Origin: JAWXUD01 sp044432945
GTDB taxonomy: Bacteria; Cyanobacteriota; Vampirovibrionia; Gastranaerophilales; Gastranaerophilaceae
Assembly (NCBI GenBank): GCA_044432945.1
Contig: JAWXUD010000016.1
Location: forward strand, 1-43,009
DNA: 43,009 nucleotides
Direction of reading: 5' to 3'
Positions 32,369 through 39,917 of this stretch are shown one piece after another. Under the pieces are notes generated by a model that made no database searches, was not told the DNA's origin, and was given only the letters and a program-made list of their open reading frames with translations. Position numbers and translations under genes: made by a program. Each line of letters begins with the position of its first letter. The first letter of the stretch is position 1.

Positions 32369-33535
32369 ATGAAATTAAACGACAAAAAATCCCCATTAAT
32401 TTGGCTTTCTACAGCCCATTTTATTAACGATACATACACAGGTTTGCTTAATCCAATTATGCCGTTTATCGCTGCTAAAATTGGTATATCAATGGCAATA
32501 GCAACAATTATTTTAACTATTTCGCATATATTTTCATCGTTATTGCAACCTATATTTGGTTTTTTTGCTGATAATGTCGTAAAACGTGGTTTTATATTTT
32601 GGGGCTTAATCTTGGTTGCAATTTTTATCCCTTTAGTTCCAACAACTAGTAATATATTTTTATTGATTGCATATATTATATTAGGAAGTCTAGGCTCAAG
32701 CCTTTTTCACCCTCAAGCACTTAGTTTTGCTTCTCGTTTTGCTAAGTATGGTTCTATTAACCTTAGTAAAGCAATGGCAATATTTGTTTCTATGGGTACA
32801 TTAGGTTATGCATTCGGTCCTATAATTTCATCTGGAATTACTCAATATTTAGGATTTGAAAAATTGCCAATCATTACTATCCTTGGAATAGTTTGGGCAT
32901 TGTTGGTTTTTAAATTTATCCCTAAAATATCATTGAGCGAACCTGTAATTAATAAAATTGATTTCAAATTGGCGTTTAAAAGAATATTGTCTAATCGAAA
33001 ATTAAATATATTAAATTTGATTGCGATGTTTAAGACAATGATAATGTCATCATGTTTTATTTTATTACCATTTTTATGGAAAGATATGGGGCATTCACCT
33101 TTTTATATAGGTGTTGCTTTGTTTGGATTTATATTTATTGGCGGGATAGGTTCATTATTGAGTGCCAAGCTGGAAGAAAAAATAGGGACGGCGAATGTTT
33201 TTTATATTTCAATGATAGCTACGTTTCCACTTATGCTAGTATTTGTTTTAACTTATGATAAATTCCCTAATTTTTCGCTAATAATATTTATGCTGATGGG
33301 ATTTATAACCTTGATGGCAAACCCTGTTACAGTTTTAATGGCACAGAACGTTATGCCTGAGTATAAAAGTATAATTTCAGGATTTATTAATGGATTTTCG
33401 TGGGGCATAGTTGCGATTTTAATGTCAGTATTAGGATTTGTAGCTCAGGAAATAGGTATTATCCAGGTGCTTGTGTTCATATCAATAATCCCAGCAATAA
33501 GTTCATTACTAGTAAAGCAATTGTTTAAAGATTGA
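32369..33535 (+). CDS. MFS transporter, fosmidomycin-resistance (Fsr) type
   Basis: 388 residues from the ATG at 32369, though the frame is open from a TTG at 32333 that overlaps the lgt stop; neither has a clear ribosome site, so the start is uncertain. Twelve hydrophobic segments. The N-terminal motif IWLSTAHFINDTYTGLLNPI and GSLGSSLFHPQALSFASRF are typical of the Fsr subfamily; the family motif A loop is FGFFADNVVKRGF. Members export fosmidomycin and related drugs, but substrates vary, so only drug-exporter-like transport can be said. It is probably co-transcribed with lgt. Confidence 0.85.
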   Translation: MKLNDKKSPLIWLSTAHFINDTYTGLLNPIMPFIAAKIGISMAIATIILTISHIFSSLLQPIFGFFADNVVKRGFIFWGLILVAIFIPLVPTTSNIFLLIAYIILGSLGSSLFHPQALSFASRFAKYGSINLSKAMAIFVSMGTLGYAFGPIISSGITQYLGFEKLPIITILGIVWALLVFKFIPKISLSEPVINKIDFKLAFKRILSNRKLNILNLIAMFKTMIMSSCFILLPFLWKDMGHSPFYIGVALFGFIFIGGIGSLLSAKLEEKIGTANVFYISMIATFPLMLVFVLTYDKFPNFSLIIFMLMGFITLMANPVTVLMAQNVMPEYKSIISGFINGFSWGIVAILMSVLGFVAQEIGIIQVLVFISIIPAISSLLVKQLFKD

Positions 33536-33550
33536 TAGAGTTAATATATT

Positions 33551-33832
33551 TTAAGCTAAATAATTTAAAGACTTTTTACCACATATATCAAGTTCTTGTT
33601 GTCTAACTTGATTTTGAGATTGAGTCGCAGCTACTTTGTAAGATAGGGCTTCACTTCCGAGTTCAGATTTATGATTGTTATCAAAATTGTTCATCATCGC
33701 TAAATAATTCTGATTTCGGTTATTATCAAAATTGTCGAACATGCTCGTTGAATGATCAGATTGCATGCTGTTAAAAGTCGCATTATCAAACGAATTAGAC
33801 TTACCATATTTAACAAATGATGACACTAACAT
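33551..33832 (-). CDS. Small Asn-rich protein of unknown function
   Basis: 93 residues from the ATG at 33832, with AAGGGG about 9 bases upstream; the longer frame begins at a TTG inside that region. It is polar, Asn/Ser/Gln-rich, with a repeated FDNN motif (MFDNFDNNRNQ and NNFDNNHKSE) and one Cys near the C-terminus (ELDICGKKSLNYLA). A TATAAT box lies upstream at 33856-33861 on the minus strand. Composition resembles the tails of the glycine-zipper proteins at 36971 and 38871. No domain recognised. It could be a real small protein; confidence is limited. Confidence 0.5.
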   Translation of the reverse strand: MLVSSFVKYGKSNSFDNATFNSMQSDHSTSMFDNFDNNRNQNYLAMMNNFDNNHKSELGSEALSYKVAATQSQNQVRQQELDICGKKSLNYLA

Positions 33833-34016
33833 TTCAAGAACCCCTTCTTTCAATCATTATAATACCACATTACAGAATAAAAAGCAACTACTCTTTTTGT
33901 TATAATTATTAATTTTTGTAACAACTTTTATGAGAAGTGAAATTGGAAGTAAAGTATATACTTTATATATATGTAAGCATTGAGTAAACACGAGAGATAT
34001 TAAGAAAGAGAATTTA

Positions 34017-34055
34017 CCCCTATTTACCCCTACCCCACCCCTATTTACCCTTCCC
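34017..34055 (-). repeat. G-quadruplex-forming tract (minus strand)
   Basis: C runs lie at 34017-34020, 34027-34030, 34033-34036, 34038-34041, 34048-34050 and 34053-34055. The minus strand thus has four runs of four G and two of three G with loops of 1-6 bases. The units ATTTACCCCT repeat imperfectly with a period of about 10. This is striking in an AT-rich genome. Confidence 0.75.
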
Positions 34056-34106
34056 GTTTAAATTATAGAGAGAAAATTTTATTCCTACCTTCCTACTACA
34101 AATTTT

Positions 34107-34131
34107 GCCCCTAATTAAGGGGCTTTTTTTT
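34107..34131 (+). terminator. Orphan intrinsic terminator
   Basis: GCCCC (34107-34111) pairs with GGGGC (34119-34123), with one more T-A pair inside and a run of eight T after it. No plus-strand gene precedes it. Confidence 0.8.
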
Positions 34132-34157
34132 GCAAAAAATTGTGAATAAATTGGTAT

Positions 34158-34189
34158 AAAAAAAGGTGACGATAATATCGCCACCTTTA
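34158..34189 (-). terminator. Terminator after pyk
   Basis: On the minus strand GGTGGCGATA pairs with TATCGTCACC (one G-T pair) and a run of seven T follows, 15 bases after the pyk stop. Confidence 0.85.
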
Positions 34190-34204
34190 ATATGAATTTA
34201 TTTA

Positions 34205-35644
34205 TTAATAGTTAAGACCAATTTCGTGAATTTTAATGAAGTTAGTACCGCCAACAAGTAATTCTGGAACAGAGCCAGTAATAACAACTTTGTTGCCATT
34301 TTTCAACGTCATATATTTAGTCATAAATTTATCGATTTTTTTCAATGATTGTTTGTCAATTTTGCCATCGAATTTCATTGAAACAGGGAAAACGCCTCTA
34401 TATAGCATCAAGTTTCTGCAAGTATTTTTGTTAGGGCAACAAGCAAAAATAGGAACGCTTAATCTGCCTTCAGACAAGAAGGAAGCCGTAAATCCACTAC
34501 CAGTTAAAGCAATAACAGCTTTAAGGTTCATTTTTTTAGTCATATCTGCAATAGACATACCAATAGCCATTGCTTGGCTATCTTTTTCTTCTTCAATCAT
34601 TTTGCGTGGAAATTTATTTTTACGCATAAATGGGCTTGATTCAACAGTGTCAGCAATTTTTTTCATCATAGCAACAGCTTCAACTGGGTAGTTACCAGCA
34701 GCAGTTTCACCAGATAACATAATTGCATCAGTACCGTCTAAAATAGCGTTAGCTACGTCAGAAGTTTCTGCACGAGTTGGGATTGGATTTTCAATCATGC
34801 TATCAAGCATTTGTGTTGCAACGATAACAGCTTTTCTTTTAGCGTTAGCTTTTCTGATAATATTTTTTTGAACGATAGGCACTTTATCGTTAGAAATTTC
34901 GATACCTAAATCGCCACGAGCAACCATGATACCGTCAGACACATCAATAATGCTATCAATATTGTTAACAGCTTGTGGTTTTTCTATTTTTGAAATAATT
35001 TTAGCAGAAGTATTGCCATGGCTTTTTAAAATTTCTCTTAATTGAACAACGTCAGCGGCTTCACGAACAAAAGAAAGTCCTAAATAGTCAATGTCGTGTT
35101 TTGCAGCGAATTCAGCAAAAACCAAATCTCTAGCGGTTAAAACATCAACGCTACCAGTTGAGCCTGGGATGTTAATCCCTTTTCTTTGTTTTAATAAACC
35201 ATCAGTTAAGACGCTAACATAAACTACGTCTTCAACAACTTTTTCTACCATAAGTTGAATTTTACCGTCATCAACTAAAATCATTTCGCCAACATTAACA
35301 TCGTTAGCAATACCTTTGTAGTCAACTGGTAAAATATCACCAATAACACCGTCTTGGTGTCTGAATTTTAGTTTATCACCTTTTTTAATTTCAATTGACT
35401 CAGGAAGCATACCAATTCTGATTTTTGGACCTTGTAAGTCAAGTAATACAGGGATTAAGATTTTTTCTTCTTTTTCAATTTCTCTAATAATGTTTAAGTT
35501 TTTAGTGTGCATTTCAACGTCACCGTGAGATGAGTTTAATCTAAACATTGTTACGCCAGCTTTGAACAATTCTTTGATAATTTCTTTTGTACTAGATGCT
35601 GGTCCTAGTGTTGCGACAATTTTTGTCATTGTATAATTTTCCAT
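34205..35644 (-). CDS. pyk: Pyruvate kinase
   Basis: 479 residues. It has KIVATLGPASSTKEIIKEL (8-26), FRLNSSHG, LLDLQGPKIRIG, the catalytic segment ISKIEKPQAVNNID (active-site Lys), GIMVARGDLGIEI and ATQMLDSMIENPIPTRAE, and the C-terminal allosteric domain (VIALTGSGFTASFLS). The enzyme makes pyruvate and ATP from phosphoenolpyruvate, the last step of glycolysis, consistent with a fermentative host. The start MENYTMTK is used because AGGA lies 6 bases before it. Monocistronic, between a terminator and the 93-base gap from the uridine-kinase-like gene. Confidence 0.97.
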   Translation of the reverse strand: MENYTMTKIVATLGPASSTKEIIKELFKAGVTMFRLNSSHGDVEMHTKNLNIIREIEKEEKILIPVLLDLQGPKIRIGMLPESIEIKKGDKLKFRHQDGVIGDILPVDYKGIANDVNVGEMILVDDGKIQLMVEKVVEDVVYVSVLTDGLLKQRKGINIPGSTGSVDVLTARDLVFAEFAAKHDIDYLGLSFVREAADVVQLREILKSHGNTSAKIISKIEKPQAVNNIDSIIDVSDGIMVARGDLGIEISNDKVPIVQKNIIRKANAKRKAVIVATQMLDSMIENPIPTRAETSDVANAILDGTDAIMLSGETAAGNYPVEAVAMMKKIADTVESSPFMRKNKFPRKMIEEEKDSQAMAIGMSIADMTKKMNLKAVIALTGSGFTASFLSEGRLSVPIFACCPNKNTCRNLMLYRGVFPVSMKFDGKIDKQSLKKIDKFMTKYMTLKNGNKVVITGSVPELLVGGTNFIKIHEIGLNY

Positions 35645-35737
35645 AGTCTTCCTTTCTTAATGGGTAAGTTTTAATAGTGTATTTCCTACAATTTTTTATA
35701 ATTATTAATATACCATAAAAATATTATTTGTATTTAA

Positions 35738-36574
35738 TTACCAATCAATATTTCTAAGTGTATTAAATATTTTATCAGTTATATTTTTAATGTATTCTTG
35801 GCTAACCATACCGTTAATAACTGCATCAGATATTTGATAAGCTGGTCGAATATATTTTTGAGCGGTTCTGTTTACGTCAGCGAATTGTAGATCGGCAGCT
35901 TCACCAGTTTTACCTCTAGAAATAGCTCTAGAATACCATCTGTCTTTGATAATTTCCAGTGGAGTGAACACATAAACTTTAACGTCCATGATATCTCTAA
36001 CGCTTTCGTCTAAAACATATAGACCTTCGGTTAAGACAACTTTTGCTGGTTTTTTAATATCTCCGTTAGGGTCTGAAATACATGTTACAAAATCATATTT
36101 AGGTGAGGTGATTTCATTACCTTTGCCTAATTCTATGACGTGTTTTTTCATTAATTGCAAATCAATAACATCGGGTGTATCAAAACTGAAGCCAGTTTTA
36201 AAAAGAGCTTCGTAACTACCAGCTTCTTGAAGTTCTTTTGAAGTATCTTTATAGTAGTCATCACAACGAATTACGGTGTATATGCCCTCAGTTTTTTCTT
36301 TAAGGCAAGCTTCTATAGTGTTATCTACAAAAACTGTTTTACCAGAAGCACTTTCGCCTGTAATTCCTATCAAAAAAGTTTTCTTTTTTTCTTGAACAAC
36401 TTTTCTAGCAATATTAAAAATAAGGTTTTCAGAAATTTTTAAAAAAAGCGGTTGTTCTTCTTGTCTATCCTCTTCGATAATCTTTTTTAAAGCTTCGACA
36501 ATTGTGCTTATAAGCTCCATATCACGCCTACTTGAATAATAATCGTAATTTGATAATTCAAAATCTATCGCCAT
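35738..36574 (-). CDS. Uridine kinase-like P-loop kinase
   Basis: 278 residues, longer than typical uridine kinase (about 210) because of an N-terminal helical extension of some 60 residues. The P-loop is GITGESASGKTVFVDN (GESASGKT at 73-80). It is followed by VIRCDDYYKDT, FSFDTPDVIDLQLMKKH, ITSPKYDFVT, VVLTEGLYVLDESVRDIMD and RWYSRAISRGKTGE, in the order found in uridine kinase / phosphoribulokinase proteins. Nucleoside salvage (uridine to UMP) is the likely role, but the extension and C-terminus are unusual, so another small substrate is possible. AAAGGA precedes the ATG. Confidence 0.82.
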   Translation of the reverse strand: MAIDFELSNYDYYSSRRDMELISTIVEALKKIIEEDRQEEQPLFLKISENLIFNIARKVVQEKKKTFLIGITGESASGKTVFVDNTIEACLKEKTEGIYTVIRCDDYYKDTSKELQEAGSYEALFKTGFSFDTPDVIDLQLMKKHVIELGKGNEITSPKYDFVTCISDPNGDIKKPAKVVLTEGLYVLDESVRDIMDVKVYVFTPLEIIKDRWYSRAISRGKTGEAADLQFADVNRTAQKYIRPAYQISDAVINGMVSQEYIKNITDKIFNTLRNIDW

Positions 36575-36731
36575 GCTTTTAATTCCTTTAAAGTATTTTC
36601 ATTAACATTTTACTTTAAAGAAAAATAATTTTCTGCAAAACTTAATTTTTGTAACAATTTATTTTAATATATTAAAGTTTTATGAAATTGTGCCGATATA
36701 TAAAATGTGAACAAATTAATAGGAGTATGTT

Positions 36732-36905
36732 ATGTACCGTAATGAGAATTTTAGAACGACATTGGAAGAAGTAAGAGATGAAAACTTTGAACCAATTAAG
36801 CAAGAAGTATCGGCAATGGAGCAAGCTATTGAGCAATTTTTAACAAAGATTTTAGAATGTAGCTCAAGTGTACTTGAAAGAGATTGCCAGTTTATTGGTA
36901 TGTAG
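36732..36905 (+). CDS. 57-residue helical protein of unknown function
   Basis: A short ORF with a strong AGGAG (36721-36725) 6 bases before the ATG, ending TAG at 36903-36905, followed at once by a bidirectional terminator. It starts MYRNENFRTTLEEVRDEN and continues as an acidic helix (VSAMEQAIEQFLTKILECSS), ending with a second Cys (RDCQFIGM). No membrane segment. It has no recognised family. The ribosome site, stop and terminator make it a credible gene. It lies opposite the two glycine-zipper genes. Confidence 0.65.
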   Translation: MYRNENFRTTLEEVRDENFEPIKQEVSAMEQAIEQFLTKILECSSSVLERDCQFIGM

Positions 36906-36918
36906 TTCTTGAAAACTA

Positions 36919-36953
36919 TTTAAAGGGCGAAACTTTTAGTTTCGCCCTTTAAA
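36919..36953. terminator. Bidirectional terminator between the small ORF and the 562-residue gene
   Basis: A perfect 16-pair stem (36919-36934 with 36938-36953) with a TTT loop, between two convergent genes. Confidence 0.85.
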
Positions 36954-36970
36954 GTTATATAAAAAATCTA

Positions 36971-38659
36971 TTATGCTGTTTGTAAAAATGGATTATAGTA
37001 TGGATTTGAGTAATCATTATTAAGTGAGAGGTTATTTGTTCCAAATCCGTTATACGCACTGTTGTTTAGTGTGAATATATTAGGATTATATGTATTTGTA
37101 TTTAAATTTCCAAATGTAGAATTGCCAAAACTTGTTGAATAGTTATTAGATGATGCCATTTGTCCAAAACTACCTAGGCTATTAATTAACTTTTGTTTTT
37201 TAGCACTGATTTTAGTGTTTGTATCAGAAGTGTTTGTATCTGATGTAGTAGTTTTTGTTTTAGTGGTTGTTGCTTCTTTTTCATATAACGCTAATATTTC
37301 TTTAGCTTCTTCGCTTTTATCTTCAGCTTCAACGATTAAAGTTGCTTTTTCTTCAAGGACTTCTTTTCGTTTCTCGCCACCATCTTGTATAGCTATTTTA
37401 TCATTTTTTTCTTTTTCTTCTTGTGCTATTTCTAGTTCAGGTTTACAAATTGTTTTTCTAAGTAAAAAGCTTGATAAACAACCAATTGCAGCCCCTATGA
37501 CTAGTCCCGCTGCGGCTCCGATTGCATTTCCAAGACCTGGTACAACTGTGCCACCTGTTCCGCCGATTGCTAGACCGATTTTAGCACCAGCTAATGTACC
37601 AGCCCATACTCCTAAGCATTGCGCCCCTACGATGGCTGCTGATTTAGCTGCTTGCTTGTTTCCTTTTTCTTTGCCAAGTTTTTCATATGTTTCTTTTACT
37701 TGTGGGTATTCTACTGCTGCTGTCATTGCTACCATTGCGACTTGTCCAATAACAGGTACTGCTCTGGTTGCCAGGCTCGCCCCTTTAGCGGCTGTGCCAG
37801 CTGCAACGCCCCTTGTTGCTGTTTGTGTAGCTGCTCTAGTAGCACTTTGTGTCGCACCTTTTGTAACAGTTCCTCTTACTGCATTTTGAGCTACGCCTTG
37901 GGTTGTCGCTTGTGTAGCAGTTTGCGTTACTCCTTTTCCTATTGCTTTTTCCGCAGTTGTAACGACTTCTTTTGCTGAGTTTAAAGCTTTTTGTGCTTTT
38001 TGTACGTTACTATTTGCACCATTCATTGCTTTTCTATATTTTGCGAGAGTTTTTTTATTAGCACCTGCTTTTTTTGCGTTATTATATTTTGTGCTTGCTT
38101 CAGTTGCAGTTTTTTCTGCATTTTTATAATCTATATTTGCTTGATGAGATGCTGCTCTTGCATTTGTCAATTCTTTGCCTTCAGGAGTTCTAAGTTGAGC
38201 TCTTTCAGTAGCATTTTTACGTCTTGTACTTCTTGTTTCTAGTTTTTCTCCAGCGTTCACCTTGGCTGTGTTAACTTTTTGTTCAGCTATATCTAATCTT
38301 TCTTTTGCCTTTGTAGCTTGAGGAGTGTTTTTATCTGTGCATTTATCCCAAGCTTTAAGTGCTTTTTTATATTCTGCCTTTGCTTTATTTAATCCTCTTA
38401 CCGCCTTTTGTGCTTCTCTTGTCGCTGCATTATCAGCTTTGACAGTTGCGTTATTTATTTTTTTTGCACGTTTCATAACTTCTGAGTTGTCATAATCAGC
38501 CCAAGAGCTTTTTATGTAATTCTTAGTTGGTTTAAATAAAGTTATACTAGCACCAAGTCCAGCTTCCATTCCAAAATCTGTAAAATAATTTGGTTGGTAT
38601 GATTGTGAACCATATTTTACAACTGTATTAACTTGTGCTGATGTTATTTCCCCTGACAT
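36971..38659 (-). CDS. Large glycine-zipper protein with coiled coil and Asn-rich tail
   Basis: 562 residues, no recognised family. About 65-240 is a Lys/Ala-rich coiled coil (REAQKAVRGLNKAKAEYKKA type). 241-295 is a Thr/Ala/Gln-rich low-complexity stretch with repeated TQTATQ/TQSATR words. 296-405 is hydrophobic and Gly-rich: RAVPVIGQVAMVAM, LAGAKIGLAIGGTGG and GLGNAIGAAAGLVIGAAIG, a glycine-zipper membrane hairpin. An acidic helix follows, then a Thr/Ser-rich linker and an Asn/Tyr-rich tail ending YYNPFLQTA. No signal peptide. The 296-420 core aligns by eye with 118-210 of the next gene (38871-39782), so they look like paralogues. Such proteins may be membrane-inserted effectors or envelope proteins. 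AGGAG precedes the ATG. Confidence 0.65.
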   Translation of the reverse strand: MSGEITSAQVNTVVKYGSQSYQPNYFTDFGMEAGLGASITLFKPTKNYIKSSWADYDNSEVMKRAKKINNATVKADNAATREAQKAVRGLNKAKAEYKKALKAWDKCTDKNTPQATKAKERLDIAEQKVNTAKVNAGEKLETRSTRRKNATERAQLRTPEGKELTNARAASHQANIDYKNAEKTATEASTKYNNAKKAGANKKTLAKYRKAMNGANSNVQKAQKALNSAKEVVTTAEKAIGKGVTQTATQATTQGVAQNAVRGTVTKGATQSATRAATQTATRGVAAGTAAKGASLATRAVPVIGQVAMVAMTAAVEYPQVKETYEKLGKEKGNKQAAKSAAIVGAQCLGVWAGTLAGAKIGLAIGGTGGTVVPGLGNAIGAAAGLVIGAAIGCLSSFLLRKTICKPELEIAQEEKEKNDKIAIQDGGEKRKEVLEEKATLIVEAEDKSEEAKEILALYEKEATTTKTKTTTSDTNTSDTNTKISAKKQKLINSLGSFGQMASSNNYSTSFGNSTFGNLNTNTYNPNIFTLNNSAYNGFGTNNLSLNNDYSNPYYNPFLQTA

Positions 38660-38804
38660 TTTTCTCCTGTGCGAAAAATCATTACAAAATTAGCTTTTAT
38701 TTAAAAGCTTTTATTCAATGATTTTCTTAATTTCCCCTGTATGTTTATATAAAAAATATTTTGTATATAAAATTGCTATAATTTTATTAATTGTAAATAA
38801 ATGT

Positions 38805-38840
38805 AAAGTCAGACATTTATATAGCTAATATCTGACTTTT
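38805..38840. terminator. Terminator after the 303-residue glycine-zipper gene
   Basis: AAAGTCAGA (38805-38813) pairs with TCTGACTTT (38831-38839), with a 17-base partly pairing loop. It follows the stop of the minus-strand gene at 38871. Confidence 0.55.
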
Positions 38841-38870
38841 CTATGATTAGGGTTTTTGGGCTATGTTATG

Positions 38871-39782
38871 CTAGCAATACATGTCAAAGGAGTTGTTGTT
38901 TAGTCCGTAACCACTAGCTAATGCCATTTGCATTTGTTGTAATTGTTCTTGTGTTATTGTTGAGCTTCCCATATTGTATGATGACGATGTGCCATTAAAT
39001 GCAGGGTTGTATTGTTGTGTTGTTGGATAAGTTGTTGAGCCAGATGCTGGGTTGAACTGTTGTGTTGTTGGGTTAAATTGTTGTGTTGGATAAGCCCCAT
39101 TGAATGTTGGATTATATTGTTGTGCGGTAGCTTGTGCTATTGCTTGTTGTGTTTGAGCTTCACGTTCTTCTTTAAGTTCAGTGTAGCTTTTACCTACAAT
39201 TTTGCCAGTAATCCATTCACCAATCATATAGCCAGCAATTGAACCAATTGGTCCACCAATTGCACCACCTACAATGGCACATAATGCCCCACCTGCTAGT
39301 CTTGCTCCAGCTTTAGCTGTTTCTGCCGCACCTGAAACTATCCCTTCATCTTTTGTTGCTTTAAATATATTTGGTAATTCGAACGCTAAAACTAATGCCG
39401 AACCTATTAGTGGCATTCGCTTACCTAGTCCTTTGAAGAAACCTTTTGTTCCACCTAGTATTTGATTTTTTCCTGCCATTTTTGCAGCTCTAGAACCAGC
39501 TTTAGTGCTATTGCTAACAGTTTCTGGTGTTGTTTTTATTGAATCCCAAGTAGTTTTCCAAAACCCTTTTTTCTCAACGGATTTGGTGTACATGTCTGAT
39601 CCTTGGTTGAACGCATTTTTGCATTGTCCCCAAAAACCATCGAAGCCTTGTTTTTTATATGATGTTTTTAATATTTTAGACATGTCTTCGACACCTGTGC
39701 CAAAGACTAGGCTTGGATATGCTTTTCCTACTTTAGTTGCATATCTACCTATGGTACTAAAACCTGATGAGATGACACTCAT
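38871..39782 (-). CDS. Glycine-zipper protein with QQ-[FY]-NP repeats
   Basis: 303 residues, not recognised. The N-terminus MSVISSGFSTIGRYATKVGK is not a Sec signal. 118-200 contains KRMPLIGSALVLAFELPNIF, then AGARLAGGALCAIVGGAIGG and PIGSIAGYMIGEWITGKIVG, a pair of glycine-zipper hydrophobic segments. A charged YTELKEEREAQ and a Gln/Asn-rich tail with four QQ[YF]NP repeats follow; the protein ends NNNSFDMYC. The core matches the 562-residue neighbour (P-[LV]-I-G, E-[LY]-P, G-zipper, then E-E-x-E). Two AGGTAGGT words 17 bases apart precede the ATG, the nearer being the ribosome site. Confidence 0.65.
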   Translation of the reverse strand: MSVISSGFSTIGRYATKVGKAYPSLVFGTGVEDMSKILKTSYKKQGFDGFWGQCKNAFNQGSDMYTKSVEKKGFWKTTWDSIKTTPETVSNSTKAGSRAAKMAGKNQILGGTKGFFKGLGKRMPLIGSALVLAFELPNIFKATKDEGIVSGAAETAKAGARLAGGALCAIVGGAIGGPIGSIAGYMIGEWITGKIVGKSYTELKEEREAQTQQAIAQATAQQYNPTFNGAYPTQQFNPTTQQFNPASGSTTYPTTQQYNPAFNGTSSSYNMGSSTITQEQLQQMQMALASGYGLNNNSFDMYC

Positions 39783-39787
39783 AATTT

Positions 39788-39812
39788 ACCTACCTAAATA
39801 TATAACCTACCT
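39788..39812 (-). promoter_or_regulatory. Duplicated ribosome-site word AGGTAGGT
   Basis: On the minus strand AGGTAGGT occurs at 39812-39805 and 39795-39788. The second ends 5 bases before the ATG at 39782. The first may be a decoy or standby ribosome site. Confidence 0.4.
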
Positions 39813-39882
39813 TGAATATATAAAGAAAATCTGTTCTGAAAAATTGCGTTTTAAGTAGAGAAATGTAACAAAAACTTAACAA

Positions 39883-39911
39883 TTAACAAAAAAATCCAAA
39901 AATAGTATAAT
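39883..39911 (+). promoter_or_regulatory. Promoter of the small Cys protein, predicted leaderless
   Basis: TTAACA at 39883-39888, 17 bases, TATAAT at 39906-39911, then 6 bases to the ATG at 39918. There is no ribosome site. Confidence 0.65.
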
Positions 39912-39917
39912 AATTTT

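Larger units (their letters stand above)
33913..34131 (+). ncRNA. Candidate small RNA with C-rich region
   Basis: An extended -10 (TGT then TATAAT, 33898-33906) precedes this stretch and an intrinsic terminator ends it. Between lie a 16-base palindrome and a tract of six C runs, then further CCTACC/TTCCTAC words. Such C-rich single-stranded regions can pair with AGGGG-type ribosome sites, as in UCCC-motif sRNAs of other bacteria. The 5' end is uncertain and no conservation was examined; a 17-codon ORF at 33930 lacks support. Confidence 0.45.
33833..34204. other. Gene-free stretch with a palindrome, C-rich tract and two terminators
   Basis: No ORF of note. It holds a TATAAT with an extended TGT (33898-33906), a 16-base perfect palindrome TAAAGTATATACTTTA (33950-33965), a C-rich tract (34017-34055), a plus-strand terminator (34107-34131) and the pyk terminator (34158-34189). 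The plus-strand terminator has no plus-strand gene before it, which points to a non-coding RNA. Confidence 0.7.

Noticed and set aside
33930..33983. 17-codon ORF within the candidate sRNA
   Set aside because: No ribosome site before its ATG, and it spans the palindrome; kept only as a caveat.
37215..37889. Long plus-strand ORF of 224 codons opposite the 562-residue gene
   Set aside because: It is the antisense shadow of Ala/Thr/Gly-rich repetitive coding sequence, has no ribosome site, and its codons mirror the opposite frame.
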